Shown here in pieces: positions 1 through 6,745 of a DNA stretch of 9,108 nucleotides; within the stretch, counting starts at the first letter, position 1, and each line of letters opens with the position of its first letter. The position numbers and the translations under genes were made by a program. The stretch comes from Novosphingopyxis sp038234155 (GTDB lineage: Bacteria > Pseudomonadota > Alphaproteobacteria > Sphingomonadales > Sphingomonadaceae): the NCBI GenBank assembly GCA_038234155.1, contig JBBSUT010000100.1, positions 1-9,108 of the forward strand, read 5' to 3'. Below the pieces are notes generated by a model that had not been told where the DNA came from, did not search any database, and saw only the letters and a list, made by a program, of their open reading frames with translations.

Positions 1-158
1 ACGGCGGTCGGCTCGCGCCGGAAGCCGAAACGCAGGGCGCCCATCATGGATTGCAGGCTGAAGCCGCCGCGTTTTGGCGGATCGACATCCAGCTTTGCCG
101 GCTTGTCGACCACCAGCGCTTCGCCGTCGATGAAAAGGGTTACGGGTACTTCGATCAC
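1..158 (-). CDS. RluA-family RNA pseudouridine synthase, N-terminal fragment (runs off left edge)
   Basis: This is the first 52 codons of a protein that continues beyond base 1. The translation contains 'LFIDGEALVVDKPAKLDVDP' and then 'RFGFRREPTAV'. This matches the start of the catalytic domain of RluA-type pseudouridine synthases, where 'VVDKPAGLPVxP' leads up to the catalytic HRLDxxTSG motif. That motif should begin with the first codon outside the window, so catalytic competence cannot be judged here. Enzymes of this family isomerise specific uridines in rRNA or tRNA to pseudouridine. I chose the GTG at 158 because it puts only a short lead before the conserved strand. A TTG at 185 is an in-frame alternative, and neither has a good Shine-Dalgarno site. 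The gene follows wrbA by about 49 bp on the same strand, so it may be co-transcribed by read-through. The family is fairly certain; the RNA target is unknown. Confidence 0.72.
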   Translation of the reverse strand, partial: MIEVPVTLFIDGEALVVDKPAKLDVDPPKRGGFSLQSMMGALRFGFRREPTA

Positions 159-207
159 CTGCCGGGCGGTGGCAGGTGATCGCAATAAATTCAAGCGCCG
201 AGCGCGA

Positions 208-807
208 TCAGGCGATCAGCTTGTCCGCCGTATTGGCAACCTTGCGGCCCAGATATCGCGCGCCGGCCAGGTCCAGCTCGCTCGGTCGCCGGCTGCCGTC
301 GCCGCCTGCGATGGTGCTGGCGCCGTAGGGCGAATTGCCGTGCACTTCGGTAAGGTTCAGCTGCCCCTCGAAGCCGTAATCCAGCCCGACGATGGTCATG
401 CCGTGGTGCAGAAGATTGGTGAGCAGCGAGAATTGCGTGGTCTCCTGCCCGCCATGCTGGCTGGCGGTGGAGGTGAACGCCGCGCCAACCTTGCCGACGA
501 GCGCACCCTTTTGCCACAATCCGCCGGTCTGGTCCCAGAACGCGGCCATCTGGCTGGTGAGGCGGCCGTAGCGCGTGGGCGACCCGATCACGATGGCGTC
601 ATAGCCGGCCAACTGATCGACTTCGGCCACGGGGTGGCTCCCGTCATGCTGGAAGCCGGCCGATTGCACCACCGCGTCCGGCGCCGTCTCGGGCACACGC
701 TTCACATCAACCTCCGCGCCGGCCCCGCGCGCACCCTTGGCAATCGCTTCGGCCATGGCACCGGTGTGGCCGTAGGAGGAATAATAGAGGACAAGGACCT
801 TGCTCAT
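208..807 (-). CDS. wrbA: NAD(P)H:quinone oxidoreductase, WrbA type (flavodoxin fold)
   Basis: The 199-residue product has the usual WrbA length (E. coli WrbA is 198). WrbA proteins are cytoplasmic FMN-binding tetramers that reduce quinones by two electrons with NAD(P)H, avoiding semiquinone radicals. The FMN phosphate loop is at residues 10-16 (SSYGHTG). The flavin-ring segments are at 76-81 (SPTRYG) and 112-120 (TSTASQHGG), the WrbA-specific 'FWDQTGGLW' is at 90-98, and the C-terminal GASTIAGGDGSRRPSE block starts at 162. The reading frame is open up to 903. I took the ATG at 807 because it begins the family-typical 'MSKVLVLYYSSYGHTG' and has a weak AGAAAG about 7 nt upstream; the 32 extra residues look like untranslated leader. 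It lies 124 bp downstream of the pirin gene on the same strand, consistent with a shared quinone or electrophile response. Confidence 0.95.
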   Translation of the reverse strand: MSKVLVLYYSSYGHTGAMAEAIAKGARGAGAEVDVKRVPETAPDAVVQSAGFQHDGSHPVAEVDQLAGYDAIVIGSPTRYGRLTSQMAAFWDQTGGLWQKGALVGKVGAAFTSTASQHGGQETTQFSLLTNLLHHGMTIVGLDYGFEGQLNLTEVHGNSPYGASTIAGGDGSRRPSELDLAGARYLGRKVANTADKLIA

Positions 808-855
808 GATCGGACTTTCTTTTGAAAAGGGTTGCGCGGGAGGAAAGGTTGCGGT

Positions 856-927
856 CCGGGCTTCTTGAGATAGCCCGGTGCCGGGAACGAACCGGCCCGT
901 CATCGGGGGGAAGGGATGTCGGGCCGG
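856..927 (-). other. Stem-loop cluster between pirin and wrbA genes
   Basis: The 124-bp gap contains several GC-rich inverted repeats. Bases 856-862 (ccgggct) pair with 872-878. Bases 880-884 (gccgg) pair with 892-896. Bases 892-899 (ccggcccg) pair with 920-927. The last two share the 892-896 arm, so they are mutually exclusive. On the minus strand the 920-927/892-899 hairpin would form only a few bases after the pirin stop codon. No T-run follows any stem, so a classical intrinsic terminator is not supported. Attenuation, partial termination or mRNA stabilisation between the two genes are all possible. Confidence 0.4.
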
Positions 928-931
928 AGCT

Positions 932-1684
932 CTAGACGCTGTCGATCATGACGATCTCGCATGGGCTCAACGCTGCGATTTTCAAATCTGTACCGCCGCG
1001 AATGGCCGCTCCGTCGCGTGCTCCGAATGCTTCACCGTTGATCGTCAATGTTCCGGATGCAGGAACGAGATAGGCATAGCGCCCTTCTGCGATCCGGTGG
1101 GTGATCGTCTGGCCCTCGTCCAGCGTGGCGCAGAGCAATCTGGCGTCGGCATTGATGTACAAGGCGTCCGTATCGGCCGCGTCGCCGCTGGCGAGCGTTA
1201 CGAACTGGCCGGAGCGGTCGCCCCGCGGAATGGGTTTGGCGTCCCAACGTGGTTCGATATTGCGTTTCCGCGGCATGATCCAGATCTGGAACAGGCGGGT
1301 CTCCGCGTCGTCCAGATTGGCTTCGCTGTGCGTGACGCCGGTGCCCGCGCTCATAACCTGGATGTCGCCCGCTTCGGTGCGGCCTTCATTGCCCATGGAG
1401 TCGCGATGCGTAATCGCGCCTTCGCGGACATAGGTGATAATCTCCATATTGTCGTGCGGGTGCGGCGGGAAGCCGGATTGCCCCGCGATCTCATCGTCGT
1501 TCCACACGCGGATCGCGCCCCAGTGCATGCGAAGCGGATCATGATAGCTGGCAAAGCTGAAATGATGATTGGCATTCAGCCAGCCATGATCGGCCTTGCC
1601 CAGCCCGCTGAACGGGCGCCGCTCGATCGCCTGCGGAACGGCGGGGTTGGCGATATGGGTCTGAAAAGCGCTAACGGTGGTCAT
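932..1684 (-). CDS. Pirin family protein (bicupin, quercetin 2,3-dioxygenase-like)
   Basis: The 250-residue product is a two-cupin protein of the pirin/YhhW family. The N-terminal cupin carries the metal site: His75 and His77 in 'FPPHPHDNMEII', and His119 and Glu121 in 'SAGTGVTHSE'. These match the three-His-one-Glu ligands of bacterial YhhW and human pirin. Characterised members open the flavonol ring of quercetin with O2 using a divalent metal, while others act as redox-sensing regulators, so the substrate here is not known. The C-terminal cupin ('GRYAYLVPASGTLTINGEA') has no obvious metal ligands, as usual. The ATG at 1684 has a clear AGGGAG (1692-1697) 7 nt upstream. The longer open frame to 1744 runs into the regulatory region and is less likely. 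It is divergent from a LysR gene and followed by wrbA, suggesting LysR-controlled expression. Confidence 0.93.
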   Translation of the reverse strand: MTTVSAFQTHIANPAVPQAIERRPFSGLGKADHGWLNANHHFSFASYHDPLRMHWGAIRVWNDDEIAGQSGFPPHPHDNMEIITYVREGAITHRDSMGNEGRTEAGDIQVMSAGTGVTHSEANLDDAETRLFQIWIMPRKRNIEPRWDAKPIPRGDRSGQFVTLASGDAADTDALYINADARLLCATLDEGQTITHRIAEGRYAYLVPASGTLTINGEAFGARDGAAIRGGTDLKIAALSPCEIVMIDSV

Positions 1685-1766
1685 CGCATGTCTCCCTGCT
1701 TGCTCCCTATATAAGGCAAGTCTATCGTTTCCAAAATAACACATCGTGAAACGGATCGTTTCTCAA
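1685..1766. promoter_or_regulatory. Divergent pirin/LysR control region with palindromic operator candidate
   Basis: The gap contains a 15-bp inverted repeat at 1748-1762: GAAACG, the spacer GAT, then CGTTTC. A further copy of its right half, ATCGTTTC, lies at 1724-1731, exactly 31 bp upstream of the same octamer at 1755-1762. That is about three helical turns, so the sites face the same side of the helix. LysR proteins commonly bind two such phased sites between divergent genes. Possible pirin promoter elements on the minus strand are TTGGAA near 1728-1733 and TATATA near 1708-1712, with a short spacer. On the plus strand, TTGCTC (1700-1705) and TATCGT (1723-1728), spaced 17 bp, could serve LysR. 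The promoter guesses are weak. The repeat itself is directly visible. Confidence 0.55.
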
Positions 1767-2672
1767 ATGGCACTACCGGATTTCGAGGGCTGGGCAATCT
1801 TTGCCGCCGTAGCGCGGGCGGGATCGTTCACCGGCGCCGCGCGCGATCTGGGGGTGAGCAAGGCCACGGTGTCCAAGGCGATCTCGCGGTTGGAGGCGGC
1901 GCGGGGCGTCAGCCTGCTCAACCGCACCTCGCGCCGCCTGTCGCTCACCGAAACCGGCAAGCGGCTGGCCAGCCATGCCGATGCGCTGGTGGCGCAGGGC
2001 GATGCGCTGTCCGAAGCGGCGCTGGCCGACGGCACCGAGGCGACGGGGCTGGTGCGGCTGAGCGCGCCGATGAGCTTCGGCATCGCCTTTCTGGGGCCGG
2101 TGATTGCCGACTTCATGGCCGCGCAGCCAGGGATCGCGGTGGACGTGCAGCTGGACGATGCGCGGGTGGATTTGATCGCGCAAGGCTTCGACCTTGCGGT
2201 GCGCATTGCTAACCTGCCGGACAGCAGTTTGCGCACCCGCCGCGTGGCACCGATCCCGATCGTACTGGTCGCCGCGCCCGAATGGATCGCGCGGCACGGT
2301 ATACCGACGCATCCGGGGGATATCGATGGCGCGGCCTGTTTTGCCTATACCAGCGCTCCGGGGCGGCAGAGCTGGCGCATGGAGCGGGGGCAAGAGACGG
2401 TCACAATCGCGCCGGAAGGGCGGCTGCGTACGAACAACGGCGCGATGATGATCGATGCGTTGGAGGCGGGGCTGGGCCTGGCCTTTTTGCCCGCGTTCAT
2501 CGTGCGGGATCGGATCGCGGCCGGCGCGCTCGCGGCGCTATTGCCGGACTGGCGCGCGCCGGGAATCGACCTGCAGCTGGTCATGCCGCCCTCTCCGCTG
2601 CGCCCGCGGCGGGTGGCGCTGTTGATCGATCACCTCGCCGCCCGGCTGACCGCGATCTGCGCGGACCGCTGA
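1767..2672 (+). CDS. LysR-family transcriptional regulator
   Basis: The 301-residue product has the standard LysR layout. A winged helix-turn-helix occupies residues 5-65, with the recognition region 'SKATVSKAISRLE' at 31-43 and the wing 'LLNRTSRRLSLTETG' at 50-64. A type-2 periplasmic-binding-like effector domain follows from about 92 to 295. These proteins act as tetramers in the cytoplasm and usually control an adjacent divergent gene, here pirin and perhaps wrbA. The effector is not predictable from the sequence; quinones or other electrophiles are an inference from the neighbours. Cysteines are at 191 and 298 only, with no OxyR-like pair visible. An upstream in-frame GTG at 1746 would add 7 residues, but it sits at the edge of the operator palindrome. 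The ATG at 1767 gives the family-typical short lead, although its Shine-Dalgarno is poor. The gene ends 4 bp from the convergent DUF885 stop. Confidence 0.95.
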   Translation: MALPDFEGWAIFAAVARAGSFTGAARDLGVSKATVSKAISRLEAARGVSLLNRTSRRLSLTETGKRLASHADALVAQGDALSEAALADGTEATGLVRLSAPMSFGIAFLGPVIADFMAAQPGIAVDVQLDDARVDLIAQGFDLAVRIANLPDSSLRTRRVAPIPIVLVAAPEWIARHGIPTHPGDIDGAACFAYTSAPGRQSWRMERGQETVTIAPEGRLRTNNGAMMIDALEAGLGLAFLPAFIVRDRIAAGALAALLPDWRAPGIDLQLVMPPSPLRPRRVALLIDHLAARLTAICADR

Positions 2673-2681
2673 GCGCTCAGC
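2668..2681. other. 14-bp perfect palindrome spanning two convergent stop codons
   Basis: GCTGAGCGCTCAGC is its own reverse complement. It contains the TGA of the LysR gene (2670-2672) and the TGA of the opposing DUF885 gene (2677-2679 read on the minus strand). No T-run flanks it, so strong intrinsic termination is not expected in either direction. The two transcripts probably overlap at their 3' ends. Part of the symmetry follows simply from two TGA codons facing each other. Confidence 0.45.
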
Positions 2682-4494
2682 TCGCAGCCTTCCCCTGCCT
2701 GGCGATCCAGCCGTCCACGCGCCGCTCCAGCAGGTCCAGCGGCACCGCGCCCTGGCCCAGCACGATATCGTGGAACGCGCGCAGATCGAACCGGTCGCCC
2801 AGTTTCTGTTCGGCGCGGCCGCGCAGTTCGCGGATCTTGAGCTCGCCAATCTTGTAGGCCAGCGCCTGGCCCGGCCATGAGATGTAGCGGTTGACCTCGG
2901 CATCGATATTGGCCGCCGACAATGCCGTGTTGTCGGTCATGAACTGGACCGCTTGTTCCTTGGACCAGCCCCTGGAGTGGATGCCGGTATCGACCACCAG
3001 CCGGCTGGCGCGCCACATTTCATAGCTCAGCCTGCCCATGTCCTTGGCCGGCGTGTCGTAGAGGCCCATCTCGATGCCCAGCCGCTCGGAATAGAGCCCC
3101 CAGCCCTCGACAAAGGCGGTGAAGAAGGCGAGCTGCTTGCGAAACTCCGGCATATCGAGCTCCTGCTGCAGCGCGATCTGCAGATGGTGGCCAGGCACCG
3201 ATTCATGCGCGGTGAGTGCGGGAATTTCCCAATAGGGCCGCTGGTCCAGCTTCGACGTGTTGACGTAATAGGTGCCCGATACGCCGATTTCGGGCGAGCC
3301 GGGGCTGTAATAAGCGGTGGTGGTGCCTTCCGCCGTTTCCGCCGGAATTTCTTTCAGGCCGTAGGGCAGGCGCGGCAGACGGCCGAACAGGCCCGGCAGC
3401 TTGCCATCGATGGTCTTGGCCTGCCGCGCATTTTTCTCCATCAGCGCTTCGGCGTTGGGCGCATAATATTGCGGATCGGTGCGCAGCTGCGCGATGAACG
3501 CCTCGCGGCTGGGATAGCCGGCGTCCGTAGCCACCTTTTCCATCTCGGCGCGAATCCGCTTCACTTCGCGCAGGCCGAGCTGATGGATGGCGTCCGCGCT
3601 CATGTCGGTGGTCGTCATCTCGCGGATACGGAACGCGTAATAGGCCGCGCCGCCGGGCTGCGCCGACACGCCGATCGCCTTGGAGCAGGCGGGCGCATAG
3701 TCGCGCACGTACCAATCGCGCTGTTGCTGCAGGGCGGGGTAGATTTTTGACTGGATCACCGCGGCTGCCTCTCGGCCCAGAGCGGCGTAATCGGCTTTAG
3801 CGATGGTGGACGGGCGCGGGCGGGTGAACGGTTCGTAAAAGCGGCTCTGCGCCGGGTCCTCGGTTATCAGCCCCGTGATCGTGCCCTCGAACCCGTTCAG
3901 CGTGACGCAGGGCTGGGTATAACCGCCCTTGATCGCGGCATTGGCGACGGCGATCGACTGCGCGTTGATCGCGGGATATTGCGCCAGCCGGTCGATATAG
4001 CTGCGGTAGTCCGCCTTGGTACGGAAGGGCGCGTTGCCCGCCATGCTCGCAAAATTCTGGTGCCAGCTCGAATAGCTGGTGAAGTTCACCACCCGCTGAC
4101 CGAACCCGTTGCCCTCGATCTGCTCGCTCAGCATGCGCTGCAATATGGTGAGGTTGACTTGCCCCTCGTCATCAAGCGCTTCGGCCTGCACCGCGTTCAG
4201 CCGGGTCAGAAACAGCTGCGCCTGCGCGGCCTGCCGGTCGGCCGCCTCCAGCGAATAATCGCTCACTTTTCCGGCATAATCATCGATGCCGATGGAGCTG
4301 GCGAGCACCGGATTTTGCGCCAGTGTGTACGCCCAATATTCGTCAATCACACCGTTAAGCAGCGCCTGATCGCGGCCGGGCTGCGCCGTCGCTGCGGTGG
4401 CCGGGCCTTGCGCTGCCGCCGGAAGCGGGAGCGCTGCCGCCAGCGCCGCCGCGGCGATCGATCCCATCAAGTTGCGCCCGAAACCTGCCCACAT
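2677..4494 (-). CDS. Exported DUF885-family protein, putative zinc metallopeptidase
   Basis: The 605-residue product matches full-length DUF885 proteins. Residues 1-29 form a Sec-type signal peptide: Arg7 in the n-region, an alanine-rich core, and a likely cut after 'PAAAQ'. The mature protein is therefore periplasmic or, if further processed, surface associated; there is no lipobox cysteine. The family hallmark HESVPGHHLQ lies at 430-439, giving an HExxPGH site with His430, Glu431 and His436. It is followed by 'FVEGWGLYSE' at 461-470, where Glu463 is the probable third metal ligand. The C-terminal family signature around 'RYISWPGQALAYKIGELKIR' starts at 536. The activity of the family is largely uncharacterised, so peptidase action is inferred from the motif. 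Cysteines 196 and 270 could form a disulphide. The ATG at 4494 has AGGGAG (4502-4507) 7 nt upstream, with the same CAGGGAGA core and spacing as the pirin gene. It starts 63 bp after the PH-domain gene and could share its transcript. Confidence 0.93.
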   Translation of the reverse strand: MWAGFGRNLMGSIAAAALAAALPLPAAAQGPATAATAQPGRDQALLNGVIDEYWAYTLAQNPVLASSIGIDDYAGKVSDYSLEAADRQAAQAQLFLTRLNAVQAEALDDEGQVNLTILQRMLSEQIEGNGFGQRVVNFTSYSSWHQNFASMAGNAPFRTKADYRSYIDRLAQYPAINAQSIAVANAAIKGGYTQPCVTLNGFEGTITGLITEDPAQSRFYEPFTRPRPSTIAKADYAALGREAAAVIQSKIYPALQQQRDWYVRDYAPACSKAIGVSAQPGGAAYYAFRIREMTTTDMSADAIHQLGLREVKRIRAEMEKVATDAGYPSREAFIAQLRTDPQYYAPNAEALMEKNARQAKTIDGKLPGLFGRLPRLPYGLKEIPAETAEGTTTAYYSPGSPEIGVSGTYYVNTSKLDQRPYWEIPALTAHESVPGHHLQIALQQELDMPEFRKQLAFFTAFVEGWGLYSERLGIEMGLYDTPAKDMGRLSYEMWRASRLVVDTGIHSRGWSKEQAVQFMTDNTALSAANIDAEVNRYISWPGQALAYKIGELKIRELRGRAEQKLGDRFDLRAFHDIVLGQGAVPLDLLERRVDGWIARQGKAAS

Positions 4495-4557
4495 CGTCCG
4501 TCTCCCTGTAAGATGTTATGGGACCAGCCTAAGCGGCGCGCGCGGCTTTGGCCAGCG

Positions 4558-6171
4558 TCAGCGCGGCGCATGCATCTCCGAAAAATCGACCTGCGCCACC
4601 GCCGCCATGATCCGGTCGCGCAAGCTCACCGCCTCGGCCTCCGGTAGCGCGCGTAGATGCAGCGGGAAGCTGCTCGATCCGCCGGCGACGCCGAACACCA
4701 GCCCGTTGGTGCCGAACAATCGGTCGATCGGGCTGTAGGTCAGATCGATGCTCTGCGTTTTGACCATCGGCAGTAGGGTCAGCCGCTGACGCCACCAACC
4801 GGTCTGCACATAAAGCTGCCCGGCGTGCACGACATGGCGATGATGCTTCCAGCGCAGCCAGGCGAGAACGGGCAGGCAGGCGGCGGCGGCGTAGACCAGC
4901 GGCGCTGCGAGCGGTATCAGGAACAGCAGGACGGTCGCAGGGATGCACAGCAGCAGCGCCAGGATCGACCAGAGCAGCATGAACGGTCCGAGCATCGCGC
5001 GGTGGTAGCTGCCGGGATCGGCGCTGTTCTCCAGTCCGGCCTCGGCGAGGATGGGTAATATCTCCCGCGGATGCGCAAGCGGGGCGACATTGTGATCGCC
5101 GCTTCCCTTGCCGTCCTGCGCCAGGCTCTGGAATTTGAGCTCGCGCCAACCGAAATGGCGGCGGATCGGGCCGCTCAGGATCAGTCCGGCCTGCACACGG
5201 TGCGCGGGCAGCACGACATCGGTAAGCGTCAGCAAGCCCCGCCGCCGCCGGAAACCGGCCGGCACACGGTCGAGCCGAAAACCATATTCGCGCAGGGTGG
5301 TCCGCACGATGCCGCTCAGGACGCCGATCGCGATCAACAGCGCGATCGCGCCGCCGGCCGTGAGGATCTGCGCGATTAGCCCCAGCGAACGGAGCGCGCC
5401 GATGTCAAAGTTGAAACCGACGTCGGTGAGCATTCCCAGCCAGAAGCGCGGATTGTAAATGTCAAACGACAGGACATTCTGGAACTGCTGGAAGAAGGCG
5501 GCGGCGGCAGCGATTACAACCAGCGAGAAATTGAACAGGCCCGCGAGCAGCAGCCGGCGATTGTCCATGGCGAACAACGGAGCGCCGAACGACGCAGCGT
5601 TGCCGGTGGTCTCAACCGACCGGTCCGCCGCCGCCGCCGTTTCGGCAGCCACATCCGGTCCATCCAGCGCGCTATGTTTGCGGTCGCGGATCAGGTCGCG
5701 CAGCGCCTCGGCATCGGCGAGTTTGAGATAGCTGAGCTCGGCATCCTCGCCCTTGCCGCCGCCGGTCTCGATCTTGACCGCGGCAAGGCCCAGCAGCCGC
5801 GCGACCGGCTTTTGCTCCAGCCCCACATCCTGAATGCGCTCGAACGGGATCGAACGGCTCTGGCGGCGCAGCACGCCGTGGTCGACGCGGATATCATCGG
5901 CGCCGATGCGATAGGAGAAATGGCGCCAGGCCAGCCAGCGCGCCGCGCCCGCGAACAGCAGGATCGCGGGGATGGCGAAGATCAGATAGGGGATCGCCTT
6001 GCTTCCACCCACCAGCAGCGCCGGAATGGCGTACAGCATCTGCGGCAGTGTGCTGATGAAGCCGGTGACGATCGAGAGCGGATGCGTGCGCTGCGCCGCA
6101 CCGCTCGCCGCCTCGGCGACGACATCGCTGCGCTCACCCCAGGGACCCTGTCGGGCGGCAGCCTCGGTCAC
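4558..6171 (-). CDS. Membrane protein with three bPH2 (DUF304) domains, YdbT-like
   Basis: The 537-residue product alternates hydrophobic segments with bacterial pleckstrin-homology-like domains. Likely membrane stretches are about 43-80 (probably a hairpin), 206-228, 261-290 and 395-440. The bPH2 units are at about 84-165 (including 'FSYRIGADDIRVDHGVLRR' and 'IPFERIQDVGLEQ'), 292-375 (degenerate, 'VVLPAHRVQAG') and 446-525 ('LLPMVKTQSIDLTYSPIDRL'). This is the architecture of YdbT of Bacillus subtilis, which with YdbS gives resistance to antimicrobial compounds from competing bacilli; the molecular role is unclear. Whether that function carries over to this organism is unknown. Translation starts at a GTG (6171) overlapping the TGA of the upstream YdbS-like gene as GTGA, which indicates coupling. 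Residues 168-200 are an acidic, alanine-rich linker. Confidence 0.88.
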   Translation of the reverse strand: MTEAAARQGPWGERSDVVAEAASGAAQRTHPLSIVTGFISTLPQMLYAIPALLVGGSKAIPYLIFAIPAILLFAGAARWLAWRHFSYRIGADDIRVDHGVLRRQSRSIPFERIQDVGLEQKPVARLLGLAAVKIETGGGKGEDAELSYLKLADAEALRDLIRDRKHSALDGPDVAAETAAAADRSVETTGNAASFGAPLFAMDNRRLLLAGLFNFSLVVIAAAAAFFQQFQNVLSFDIYNPRFWLGMLTDVGFNFDIGALRSLGLIAQILTAGGAIALLIAIGVLSGIVRTTLREYGFRLDRVPAGFRRRRGLLTLTDVVLPAHRVQAGLILSGPIRRHFGWRELKFQSLAQDGKGSGDHNVAPLAHPREILPILAEAGLENSADPGSYHRAMLGPFMLLWSILALLLCIPATVLLFLIPLAAPLVYAAAACLPVLAWLRWKHHRHVVHAGQLYVQTGWWRQRLTLLPMVKTQSIDLTYSPIDRLFGTNGLVFGVAGGSSSFPLHLRALPEAEAVSLRDRIMAAVAQVDFSEMHAPR

Positions 6172-6716
6172 AGCGTCTCGCGCTTGATATGGGCGCGGAT
6201 AGCCTCGCGCATGGCGGCGGCGTTCGTTTCGCTAAGGCCGGGCAGGCTGACCGTGCTGTTGTGGGTGCCGGCGGTGTGCAGCACCAGCGTCGCCAGATCG
6301 AAGCCGCGGTCAAGCAGCCCCTGATCGACGTCGATATGCTGGATGCGGCCGAACGGCACAATCGTGTCCGTGCGCCACATGAAGCCGCGCGCGACCCGCA
6401 GCCGGTCCTCACTCATGTCATACCCCAGCCGGCGCCATCGCCGGCCGGGCAGGGCGGAGATCAGATACAGCACGACGAGCGCGACCGGGCCGACAACCGT
6501 GCCCTGCGGCATCGCCGTCGCCTGCGACAGCGCGAAGTCCGCCGCGCCCGCGCCAACCAATAGCGCCAGACCGATCAGCGCGCTGCGGATCGTCAGCACC
6601 CAGCGATAGCCGGGGTCGACGCGCGTCAGCCCGTCGCTTTCTCCCCATAGCGGCTCGCCAATTGCGATGGGGGCGGCAACGGGTTCGGCAAGATCGGTCA
6701 TGGAGGCTTTATCCAT
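6168..6716 (-). CDS. Small membrane protein with one bPH2 (DUF304) domain, YdbS-like
   Basis: The 182-residue product has two predicted membrane helices, at about 39-63 and 73-89. One bPH2 domain follows from about 97 to 178, with the family-typical run 'RRLGYDMSEDRLRVARGFMW' and then 'IVPFGRIQHIDVDQGLLDR'. It is the usual short partner of the YdbT-like protein encoded next, and the two probably form a complex in the cytoplasmic membrane. The start is uncertain: ATG at 6716 or at 6701 (six residues in). Neither has a good Shine-Dalgarno site. The promoter would have to lie in the short gap next to the MITE-like element, or transcription comes from upstream. Function is not established beyond the Bacillus envelope-stress precedent. 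Confidence 0.88.
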   Translation of the reverse strand: MDKASMTDLAEPVAAPIAIGEPLWGESDGLTRVDPGYRWVLTIRSALIGLALLVGAGAADFALSQATAMPQGTVVGPVALVVLYLISALPGRRWRRLGYDMSEDRLRVARGFMWRTDTIVPFGRIQHIDVDQGLLDRGFDLATLVLHTAGTHNSTVSLPGLSETNAAAMREAIRAHIKRETL

Positions 6717-6745
6717 CGACTGTGTTGTGATTGCAAGACAGTCTG

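Noticed and set aside
46..825. Long plus-strand open frame (259 codons) opposite wrbA
   Set aside because: It is antisense to a clear WrbA gene and its product has low-complexity Arg/Gly/Ala-rich composition with no recognisable domain. Such frames are common opposite GC-rich genes.
808..903. N-terminal extension of WrbA by 32 residues
   Set aside because: The extension is not WrbA-like. The family start MSKVLVLYYSS falls at 807.
878..1714. Plus-strand open frame (278 codons) opposite the pirin gene
   Set aside because: The minus-strand frame has intact pirin metal ligands and a good Shine-Dalgarno. The plus-strand product resembles no family.
1746..1766. GTG at 1746 as the LysR start
   Set aside because: It overlaps the edge of the palindrome, has no Shine-Dalgarno and adds 7 residues not typical before the LysR helix-turn-helix. 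The ATG at 1767 is preferred, though not proven.
2953..3750. Plus-strand open frame inside the DUF885 gene
   Set aside because: It is a shadow of the DUF885 coding frame, whose HExxPGH and C-terminal signature are continuous on the other strand.
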